DNA of 35,060 nt. It comes from Flavobacterium sp. (GTDB lineage: Bacteria; Bacteroidota; Bacteroidia; Flavobacteriales; Flavobacteriaceae). The notes under the pieces were generated by a model that saw only the letters and a program-made list of their open reading frames with translations, made no database searches and was not told the DNA's origin. Below are positions 17,198 through 24,032 of the stretch, piece by piece. The DNA is taken from the NCBI GenBank assembly GCA_003497625.1, contig DNNO01000020.1, forward strand, positions 135,963-171,022. The letters are read 5' to 3'. Every line of letters begins with the position of its first letter. Positions within the stretch are counted from its first letter, which is position 1. The position numbers and the translations under genes were made by a program.

Positions 17198-17490
17198 ATG
17201 AAATCCGGAACATTATCAATTATTTTAGGAACTTTAGGAATTCTATTTATGATTTGGTTTAATTTTCAAACTTATGAATTATACCAAACGGAAATTTTAA
17301 AAATTCAAAATAGTTCTGTAATGAACCCAACCATAGTAACTTCTGGAAAATCATATAAGTTAATTGCTTTTGGAATAGCTCTACTCGGATTTTTTTTGGT
17401 ATAAAATCTATTCGTGAAAAAAGTAGAATTATTTTAGCAATAATTATTTTGATTTTATCTTTTTTTCCTCTTTGGACAATAATAATCTAA
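17198..17490 (+). pseudogene. Small three-helix membrane protein interrupted by a frameshift at a T8 tract (or slippage gene)
   Basis: The frame from ATG 17198 stops at 17404 after 68 residues (ending GFFLV). One base back, the frame entered at 17398 continues for 30 codons to a TAA at 17488-17490 and encodes GIKSIREKSRIILAIIIL and onward, a convincing third transmembrane helix joined directly to the second. The switch sits on eight Ts (17390-17397); one added T, or a -1 slip on T-TTT-TTG (17392-17398), gives a 97-residue protein. Helices: about residues 5-24, 54-68 and 77-97. No family is recognised. It may be a sequencing error, a pseudogene, phase variation or programmed slippage. Confidence 0.6.
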
Positions 17491-17492
17491 AA

Positions 17493-17786
17493 ATGACAGA
17501 TATAGACATATTATTAGGTATTCAATTTTTTGTTTCAGTTTTTGTATATATGTTAATAAGTTATTTGAATTTATTGATATTAAAAAATGAGAAGCCTGAT
17601 ATACATTGACACTTCAGGTTTTCAAATTTATTTTCATTATCACAATTTGAACCTTTCCAAATATTAAAATGGGAGATAAATGGGGAGAATTTAAAAAACA
17701 AAAAAAGGGTCAATAAACTTTCAAGCGTTTTAAAAATAAGTATAGTGATTCTGATGATAACGATATTTATAGGTTTATTTATTTAA
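17493..17786 (+). pseudogene. Small two-helix membrane protein gene interrupted by an in-frame TGA
   Basis: ATG 17493 starts two bases after the previous (frameshifted) stop. It encodes 38 residues with a clear transmembrane helix (LLGIQFFVSVFVYMLISYLN) and stops at TGA 17607-17609. The same frame then stays open for another 58 codons to TAA 17784-17786, ending in a second helix (SIVILMITIFIGLFI) after a charged segment (NGENLKNKKRVNK). In DNA this AT-rich, a chance open frame of that length is unlikely, so the two halves were probably one 97-codon gene. I do not recognise the family. Alternatively the 38-residue peptide alone is the product. Confidence 0.5.
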
Positions 17787-17804
17787 AACCGATTTATTCA
17801 ATAA

Positions 17805-18779
17805 CTATTTCCCTTGCTTCGCTTTCTCCTTGGCTTGTTTCTTAAAATAACCTCTAAACAAAAAGTTGTGTTTCAATGCTTCTAAATTTTCGTTCAGTTT
17901 GGTACTGGCATCGTTTAAATTTGTCATGGTTGAATCTATCTTTTTAACCAAATTTTCATCATTAGATAAATAATTCAACGCGCCTTTTCCGTCTTTTATA
18001 TTTACAACAGTTGCATTTAAATTAGTAACTACTTTATCAATTTCGGCACTTGATTTTTCTAAATTGGTAATGATGTTTTTCATTTTTACCGCCACATCTT
18101 TATCATTTAAAACACCAATTACATTGTCTTTTTGATTTAAAGAAAGTATCAAATGATTTAAATTATCAATCGATTTTACAGTTCCTTGTGAAGTTTCTTT
18201 CAAATTATGAATCGTTTCTTTTAAGTCTCTCGACATGACACTATCTTTTAATAATGTTCCAACCGTTCCTTTTCCTTGATTGATTTCGTTAGTTATTTTT
18301 AGTAAATCGGCTGTTAAAAGCGCAGCATTTTTATTGGTTTCATTTAATGTTTCGAGCATAGCATCAGTTCCAATACGACTGTATGATTGAATTACATCGC
18401 CATTCTCCACCTTTTTTGCCACACCTTTACCCGGAATAATGTTAACAATCATGTTTCCAACCAAACCATCCGAACTAATAGTAGCCACGGCATTTTTTTG
18501 AATGTGATGCATTATTTTATTATCAATTAACATGTTTATATTAATTGTGCTGTCGTTTATCATTTCGATTTCGGTTACGGTGCCAATGTCAATTCCGGCG
18601 TAACGAACATTGTTGCCTGGTTGTAATCCGTTTACGTTGGCAAAAACGGCTTTTAAGTTAGACGTGTTTCCAAACATATTTTGCTTGTTTCCAACAAAAT
18701 AAATCGCGGCAAGGAAAACTATTGTTCCAATAATGACAAAGATTCCGAGTTGTATTTTTTGTGAATTTGATTTTTCCAT
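17805..18779 (-). CDS. mlaD: MlaD-family (MCE-domain) lipid-transport protein
   Basis: 324 residues: one N-terminal membrane helix (about 11-29), then an MCE domain (about 38-115) recognisable by LKAVFANVNGLQPGNNVRYA and GIDIGTVTEI, then a long helical region of repeated Asn/Leu/Asp segments likely to form a coiled coil or tunnel, and a basic C-terminus. MCE proteins form hexameric rings that carry phospholipids between the inner and outer membranes. It is the last gene of an mlaE-mlaF-mlaD operon, seven bases after mlaF. The single MCE domain is like E. coli MlaD, but the C-terminal region is longer. No MlaB or MlaC gene is nearby. Confidence 0.9.
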   Translation of the reverse strand: MEKSNSQKIQLGIFVIIGTIVFLAAIYFVGNKQNMFGNTSNLKAVFANVNGLQPGNNVRYAGIDIGTVTEIEMINDSTININMLIDNKIMHHIQKNAVATISSDGLVGNMIVNIIPGKGVAKKVENGDVIQSYSRIGTDAMLETLNETNKNAALLTADLLKITNEINQGKGTVGTLLKDSVMSRDLKETIHNLKETSQGTVKSIDNLNHLILSLNQKDNVIGVLNDKDVAVKMKNIITNLEKSSAEIDKVVTNLNATVVNIKDGKGALNYLSNDENLVKKIDSTMTNLNDASTKLNENLEALKHNFLFRGYFKKQAKEKAKQGK

Positions 18780-18786
18780 TGTTACA

Positions 18787-19539
18787 TTATTTAAAAAACG
18801 CTTGCACTTTAGGATCGCTTGAGCTTGATAATTCGCTAAACGTTCCCTCTATATAATTTACTCCGTCTATTAACAAAATCATGCGATTGGCAATTACTTT
18901 GGCACAATCTACATCATGCGTAATGATGATAGAAGAGGTGTTGTATTTTTTTTGTACCGAATTCATCAAAAGCACAATTTCTTTAGATGTTATCGGGTCT
19001 AAACCTGTTGTGGGTTCGTCGTATAAGATGATTTTAGGTTTTAAAATCAAAGTTCTCGCTAAGGCAATTCTTCGTTTCATTCCACCCGAAAGTTCGTTTG
19101 GCATTAAATCGATGGCGTCTGCTAAACCTACGCTTTCCAATGCTTCCATAACCAAAGGAGTCGTATCTTCAATAATTCCAAATTTTTTCGTGTGACGACG
19201 TAAAGGAAATTCTAAGTTTTCTCGAACCGACATCGAATCATACAAAGCGCTTCCTTGAAATAGAAACCCGATTTCAGTACGTAATTCATCTAAATCTTCT
19301 CGTTCTAAATTATTGATTTCCTGATTCATCACTAAAATAGAACCGCTATCGGGTTGTTCTAGTCCAATCACACATTTAATCATCACCGATTTTCCAGAAC
19401 CCGATTTCCCCATGACCACTAAATTTTCGCCTTCATACAATTCCAAATCAAAACCATCCAAAACTACGTTGCTACCAAAACTTTTATGTAAGTCTTTGAT
19501 AGTAATAATCGCATTTTTTGAAGTTGTATTTGTTTTCAT
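18787..19539 (-). CDS. mlaF: ABC transporter ATP-binding protein, MlaF-like
   Basis: The cytoplasmic ATPase of the lipid-transport complex, 250 residues. Walker A is GKSGSGKS (44-51), the signature LSGGMKRRIALAR (150-162), Walker B IILYDEPTTGLDP, and the switch histidine lies in IIITHD. The LSGGMKRR form of the signature is typical of MCE-associated ATPases (MlaF, Mkl). It starts two bases after the mlaE stop, indicating translational coupling, and is followed by mlaD. Confidence 0.93.
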   Translation of the reverse strand: MKTNTTSKNAIITIKDLHKSFGSNVVLDGFDLELYEGENLVVMGKSGSGKSVMIKCVIGLEQPDSGSILVMNQEINNLEREDLDELRTEIGFLFQGSALYDSMSVRENLEFPLRRHTKKFGIIEDTTPLVMEALESVGLADAIDLMPNELSGGMKRRIALARTLILKPKIILYDEPTTGLDPITSKEIVLLMNSVQKKYNTSSIIITHDVDCAKVIANRMILLIDGVNYIEGTFSELSSSSDPKVQAFFK

Positions 19540-19541
19540 GG

Positions 19542-20327
19542 TTATATATCGTAAAAAATATTAGTAACAAAAACCGCCACAAAGTCAATGATAAAAAGCA
19601 ACATTGAAGTATAAACTACCGCTGCATTGGCTGCTTTTCCTACGCCAGAAGTTCCTTTTGTACAGTTGTAGCCTTTAAAACAGCCCACTAATCCAATGGC
19701 AAAACCAAAAAAGAAGGTTTTAATTGTTGCCGGAACAATATCGCTAAATTCTAAAATATTAAAAACTTGATTGAAATATAAAGTAAACGAGACATTTCCT
19801 TTGATATTTTCTACTAAAAAGGAACCGTAAATTGCAATTAAATCTCCAACAATAACTAAAAGAGGCAACATTAATGTAGTCGCTAAAATTCTCGTAATCA
19901 CTAAATATTTAAAAGGATTGGTTCCCGAAACTTCCATGGCATCAATTTGTTCGGTTACTTTCATCGAACCTAATTCGGCACCAATACCTGAACCAATTCG
20001 ACCTGCGCAAATTAAAGCGGTAATGATGGGGCCAATTTCACGAATAATAGAAACACTTACCATAGACGCCATCCAAGAAACAGCACCAAACTCTTGTAGT
20101 GTAGGACGGGATTGTAAAGTAAAAACGGCACCAATTATAAATCCGGTTACACTTACTAAAAGTAAAGACCGATTTCCAATATAAAAGCACTGACGTAAAA
20201 ATTCTTTGAATTCGTAAGGTGGTTTCCAAAATTCCTTGAAAAAGCGTCCTGCAAAGTAAGAAAGTTCTCCTACTTCGATGAGAAAGTTTTGTAAAGCTTC
20301 AGTAAGATTGTTGAAATATTTTTTCAT
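19542..20327 (-). CDS. mlaE: MlaE-family ABC transporter permease
   Basis: The inner-membrane permease of the MCE lipid-transport system, 261 residues with about five or six hydrophobic segments. The family core is clear: REIGPIITALICAGRIGSGI followed by GAELGSMKVTEQIDAMEVSG, the conserved cytoplasmic loop that contacts the ATPase. It is the first gene of the minus-strand operon, with a consensus -7 box at 20347-20354. Length matches E. coli MlaE. Whether the system moves phospholipid inward or outward is not visible in sequence. Confidence 0.94.
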   Translation of the reverse strand: MKKYFNNLTEALQNFLIEVGELSYFAGRFFKEFWKPPYEFKEFLRQCFYIGNRSLLLVSVTGFIIGAVFTLQSRPTLQEFGAVSWMASMVSVSIIREIGPIITALICAGRIGSGIGAELGSMKVTEQIDAMEVSGTNPFKYLVITRILATTLMLPLLVIVGDLIAIYGSFLVENIKGNVSFTLYFNQVFNILEFSDIVPATIKTFFFGFAIGLVGCFKGYNCTKGTSGVGKAANAAVVYTSMLLFIIDFVAVFVTNIFYDI

Positions 20328-20346
20328 GAAGCATCGTAATTACAAT

Positions 20347-20354
20347 CAAATATA
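20347..20354 (-). promoter_or_regulatory. -7 box of the mlaEFD operon
   Basis: TATATTTG on the minus strand, an exact consensus match 19 bases before the mlaE ATG. No -33 TTG is at standard spacing. Confidence 0.5.
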
Positions 20355-20399
20355 GTGATTTTTAATGAGATACGAACTGATTTTTGTAAGATATATCAT

Positions 20400-20433
20400 A
20401 AAAAAAATCCGATTTGAAATTTCAAATCGGATT
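20400..20433 (-). terminator. Terminator of the AraC-type regulator gene
   Basis: A perfect 28-base palindrome, 20406-20433, with half-site AATCCGATTTGAAA; the A-run at 20400-20407 is a T-tract on the minus strand. It lies 20 bases after the regulator's stop codon. Confidence 0.85.
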
Positions 20434-20453
20434 GTAAGAATTATATTTAAATG

Positions 20454-21017
20454 CTATAATTCTTCTAACATGATTCGTTTTTTGTACTGTTTTATTTTTT
20501 TGAAATAGGTTGGTGTCAATCCCGTAATTTTTTTGAATTGATGCGATAAATGAGCTACACTGCTGTATTCCATTAGCAAGCTAATTTCGGTAAGTGTTAA
20601 TTCATCATATAAAAGTAATTCTTTTACTCTTTCTATTTTATTGATTATTATGTAGTTAACTATTGTTGTGCCTGTAACTTCTGAAAATAGCGAAGAAAGA
20701 TGATTATAATTGTAATCTAACTTTTCGCTGATATAATCAGAATAATTGATTTTTGGATTTTCTTCAGAATAATGAATCAATTCAATGATAATCGTTTTGG
20801 TTTTTTCTATCAGTAACGATTTTTTATCATCGATTAGTTCAAGCCCTTTTTTTAGGAGTCCTTTTCGCAGAAACTCTCTGTCGTCGCCAGTAATGTCTTT
20901 TTTAAGATTTACTTCGCCAAGTTCTATGGAAGTATGTTTTAATTTTAATTTGTCAAGTTCTTCTTTTACTGCTATTTTACAGCGAAGCGAAACCATGTAC
21001 TTAATGTGTATTTTCAT
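20454..21017 (-). CDS. Short AraC-family transcriptional regulator
   Basis: 187 residues. The C-terminal ~100 residues form the AraC double helix-turn-helix: the first around INYSDYISEKLDYNYNHLSS, the second around LTLTEISLLMEYSSVAHLSH with the conserved QFKKITGLTP end. The N-terminal ~80 residues (MKIHIKYMVSLRCKIAVKEE) are too short for a cupin sensor domain and match a small Bacteroidota AraC subgroup often found near metal-related genes. The protein has one cysteine in this region (C13), which could take part in metal sensing, but that is inference. The adjacent HMA-MauE gene is a likely target. Confidence 0.88.
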   Translation of the reverse strand: MKIHIKYMVSLRCKIAVKEELDKLKLKHTSIELGEVNLKKDITGDDREFLRKGLLKKGLELIDDKKSLLIEKTKTIIIELIHYSEENPKINYSDYISEKLDYNYNHLSSLFSEVTGTTIVNYIIINKIERVKELLLYDELTLTEISLLMEYSSVAHLSHQFKKITGLTPTYFKKIKQYKKRIMLEEL

Positions 21018-21117
21018 AAATGAAATCCTTGAATTAGTTGCTAAGCGAATATGATGCTTAATTACATGATACGCTTTACTAATTACTATTCTTGTAAAGG
21101 TACCTTTATAAGCGGTG

Positions 21118-21125
21118 CAAAACTA
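21118..21125 (-). promoter_or_regulatory. -7 box for the AraC-type regulator
   Basis: TAGTTTTG on the minus strand, giving a leader of about 95-100 bases. A TTG lies at 21152-21154 but is farther away than usual (26 bases). Confidence 0.4.
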
Positions 21126-21201
21126 ATTTTAAGGAAACTTAATTCGTTACACAATTTTATGTTTGATTTATATATTTTATTAGGTGCAAAGTTTAGGCAT
21201 T

Positions 21202-21936
21202 TTAAATCAATACATAAATCATAACACCACTCATTATTATCATTAGAGCATCTTCGATAATGGTAACGGTACTCATGGGTAAATTAAAAACAGCTCCTAA
21301 ACAAGCACATTGAATTTTTTTCTTATTCAATACAGCTTGCAAAACACCTATGATACTGATTGACATTACGATAAAAGTGATACTATTTGTTAATAAAGGA
21401 TACAGATTTGACAGAAATGAAAGTCCTAAACCTAATTCAACGAAAGGATACAGATACGCCCAAAAAGGAATTCTTTTAGCAACAATGTCATACATTTTAT
21501 AACTTTCAGCAAAACCATTTAAATCCAACAGCTTGAAAAATGAAAATGCTAAAAAGAAACCACCCATAAAATGATTCATCCATTTCATTACAATTTCAGT
21601 TGGTTCCATTTGATTTGTCTTTATACTTTGTAAAGCCATAATGGTTGTGACTATAACGATATAAAAAAAGATCAACAGTATGGGTTTGTAAATTTCGAAC
21701 CAACTTTTTACTTCTTCATTAATTTCTACTTCTGCAGGTGTCTCAATATTATATTTAGCGTCTAAAGCCTCTTTTAAGTCGTTTAAAGCAACATGTTTAT
21801 CCATGGTTATTATTGCCAGCTCTGTATCTTTAGAAACGGTAACAGAAGTCACATTTTTAACTTGTAGCAATGAGTTCTTTACTTTTTCTTCGCAACTTGC
21901 GCAAGTCATTCCAGTTATTTTGTACGTATGCTTCAT
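21202..21936 (-). CDS. HMA metal-binding domain fused to a MauE/DoxX-like membrane domain
   Basis: 244 residues. Residues 1-65 form a heavy-metal-associated domain with GMTCASC (C12, C15), as in copper chaperones and P1B ATPases. The rest has about four membrane helices in a MauE/DoxX-like pattern, with a helix pair around FMGGFFLAFSFFKLLDLNGF and the conserved tail KIQCACLGAVFNLPMS (C210, C212), ending in another helix. MauE-type proteins act in disulfide or electron-transfer handling; joining this to a metal domain suggests handling of copper or mercury, or thiol redox at the inner membrane. It sits upstream of the AraC gene in the same direction with a 184-base gap. Confidence 0.85.
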   Translation of the reverse strand: MKHTYKITGMTCASCEEKVKNSLLQVKNVTSVTVSKDTELAIITMDKHVALNDLKEALDAKYNIETPAEVEINEEVKSWFEIYKPILLIFFYIVIVTTIMALQSIKTNQMEPTEIVMKWMNHFMGGFFLAFSFFKLLDLNGFAESYKMYDIVAKRIPFWAYLYPFVELGLGLSFLSNLYPLLTNSITFIVMSISIIGVLQAVLNKKKIQCACLGAVFNLPMSTVTIIEDALMIIMSGVMIYVLI

Positions 21937-21973
21937 ATTGATATGATTTAATAAGTAACCCTAAAGTTACAAT

Positions 21974-22008
21974 AAAAAAAAATCCGTTTTGTGTTAACAA
22001 AACGGATT
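21974..22008 (-). terminator. Terminator of the ice-binding/OmpA unit
   Basis: A 12-bp stem AATCCGTTTTGT / ACAAAACGGATT (21981-21992 and 21997-22008) with loop GTTA; the A-run at 21974-21982 is the T-tract on the minus strand. It is ten bases after the OmpA stop. Confidence 0.87.
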
Positions 22009-22017
22009 TTCATGTAT

Positions 22018-24018
22018 TTATTTCACAATATCAATGATAACGGTTCTGTTATAAAAACGTTCTTCTGGATAGTTGTTTTCAAATGGTGCTAATTTTTCAT
22101 CTTCACCTTCACCACGAACTTTAAACGTTACATCGGTTCTTCCAGCGGCAGCAAGACTTTTTTCTAAGATGCTTTTTACATCATTTGCTCTAGCTAAAGA
22201 TAAATCTTTGTTGTAATCAACTTCTCCAATAACATCAGTATGTCCTGTAATGATAACAGTAGCATTTTGAGGAATTTTTGGAGCCACAATATCCGTTAAA
22301 TACTTGTCGTAAATAGCGATTGATTTTGATTCGTTGAATTCATAAATAACACTAAAACGAATGCTTTCCTGAACTACTGGCGCTACATAAGGCGTTAAAT
22401 GCATAGTGCTTTCTTGACTAATAATTTTACCCGATTTTGTAGTTCCGGTCATGATTACTTTATAATCACCTTCAGGTTGGTTACCCATGATTGTTTTTCT
22501 AGGAATACTAACTTTTTCAACCATATAAGGACCAAAGTTTTGAGATTTTCCTTTTTCATCTTTAATTTGTAACGACCATAATTTTAAGCTTTCTTCAGCG
22601 CCTTCAACGTTAAAGACTACATCACTATTCGGAATTTGATTGCCTGTTACGATTTCGATAGGTCTTAAAGGTGCATTTTTACCACTTTGAAATTCCATTA
22701 ATAATTCAGGTGAGTTACTTTCAATAGAAACTCTTCTGTCGCCTTCTCTAAGTAATCCAAGTTCTTTTGTACCACCAACTTGTTCCGATGGAACTTCTGG
22801 TTTGTCTCTACCTTCTACAGCAATTCTATTTTCTTTAATTTCGAAAACAGTTACCAAATAGTTTTTGATATTTTGCGCCATCACTAATCCTTCTTGACGA
22901 CCATTATCTGATGAACCAACTAAAGTTACTGTGGTATTTGGGTTTTTAACCATTCGGTCACCCAAAATATTCAAAATATTATAATACACTAACATTTGAC
23001 GTTCTGAACGACCCGACATATTTTTAGGCGTATTGAATTGTACTTGATCTTCCTTGAAATCTTTAACTTCACTTTTTTTCAATAAAACATAGCGGTTTGG
23101 GATTTCGGTTGAACCTTCATTAAAAAACACATAATTACGGATAGGGAATACTTCTCTAACCACTTTTACATATTCCACATTAGTAGGAGGAATGGCTGAA
23201 AAAACCACTTTTCCATCTACAGCTGCTGCTTCAACTAAATGACCTTGACCAAATTTCAATACGACTCCAGCTCTAATAGTTGTTACATTCCAAGTTTCTA
23301 CATCTCTAGGATTTTGTCCAAAGTAAGGATGATAAGCAACAAACGGAGATAAAACGAATTGTGTTTTGCTCGTTGTTGAATTTAGCGGAATATCATAACC
23401 CATTCCTACTTGCATAGAAATAATGGTTTTATTTACATTACTAAAATCGCCTTTTACATCTGGATTTGGCACTTGAAGTGGAAAATCTGGATTTATTCCT
23501 TGTTCGTAAGTAAACGATTTATCTTGAACGAAAGCAAATCTTGGTCCACCATATAAGTAGAAATTAGATCGAAAAGGAGCTAATCGTAAACTTGGCTCAA
23601 TGGTAATGTAGCTTAGTTTTGTTTTTAAATCAGCAGGACAATTACAAGGCGTTGTTACTTGGTCAAATTTTCCTTGACGGCTATCATAACCCGCTTGAAA
23701 AATGAATCCCAATCGTGTACCTGGTTTATGATATTCTATGTTAGGAGCTATAAATAGACCTATACCTTTTCCGTCGTGAAAAGCAGTTGGCGGTGTAAAA
23801 CCTTCATTTAACATAAAAGTAGAGCCACGATAAAAATTAAAATTTGCGCCTGCTGCTACACCAAACATCCAAGATGGTTTTGTGTATTCTTCTATTTGTG
23901 CATTTACTTTCGTAAAACCTAATAGTACTAAGGTAACTACAAACAAAGTTTGTAATTGAAGCTGTGACTTGAATCTCACGTTAGGAGATTCAATAGCTGT
24001 TGTATAATTATTTTTCAT
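22018..24018 (-). CDS. OmpA-family outer-membrane protein with N-terminal beta-barrel
   Basis: 666 residues. A signal peptide with a long n-region ends at TKVNA-Q (about 40). Residues ~50-260 look like an outer-membrane barrel (FGVAAGANFNFYRGSTF, then LRLAPFRSNFYLYGGPRFAF). A central region (~290-440) has a repeat of an OmpA-like segment (VTLVGSSDNGRQEG), then a beta-rich linker, and the C-terminal ~110 residues form an OmpA peptidoglycan-binding domain (IITGHTDVIGEVDYNKDLS, LARANDVKSIL). It starts 14 bases after the ice-binding lipoprotein gene and is surely cotranscribed with it. It probably links the outer membrane to peptidoglycan and may support the partner at the surface. Confidence 0.88.
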   Translation of the reverse strand: MKNNYTTAIESPNVRFKSQLQLQTLFVVTLVLLGFTKVNAQIEEYTKPSWMFGVAAGANFNFYRGSTFMLNEGFTPPTAFHDGKGIGLFIAPNIEYHKPGTRLGFIFQAGYDSRQGKFDQVTTPCNCPADLKTKLSYITIEPSLRLAPFRSNFYLYGGPRFAFVQDKSFTYEQGINPDFPLQVPNPDVKGDFSNVNKTIISMQVGMGYDIPLNSTTSKTQFVLSPFVAYHPYFGQNPRDVETWNVTTIRAGVVLKFGQGHLVEAAAVDGKVVFSAIPPTNVEYVKVVREVFPIRNYVFFNEGSTEIPNRYVLLKKSEVKDFKEDQVQFNTPKNMSGRSERQMLVYYNILNILGDRMVKNPNTTVTLVGSSDNGRQEGLVMAQNIKNYLVTVFEIKENRIAVEGRDKPEVPSEQVGGTKELGLLREGDRRVSIESNSPELLMEFQSGKNAPLRPIEIVTGNQIPNSDVVFNVEGAEESLKLWSLQIKDEKGKSQNFGPYMVEKVSIPRKTIMGNQPEGDYKVIMTGTTKSGKIISQESTMHLTPYVAPVVQESIRFSVIYEFNESKSIAIYDKYLTDIVAPKIPQNATVIITGHTDVIGEVDYNKDLSLARANDVKSILEKSLAAAGRTDVTFKVRGEGEDEKLAPFENNYPEERFYNRTVIIDIVK

Positions 24019-24032
24019 AATTTAAGTTTTAA

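Noticed and set aside
17669-17716. 15-codon ORF (MGDKWGEFKKQKKGQ)
   Set aside because: It is very short and overlaps, in another frame, the longer open frame that continues the TGA-interrupted membrane gene.
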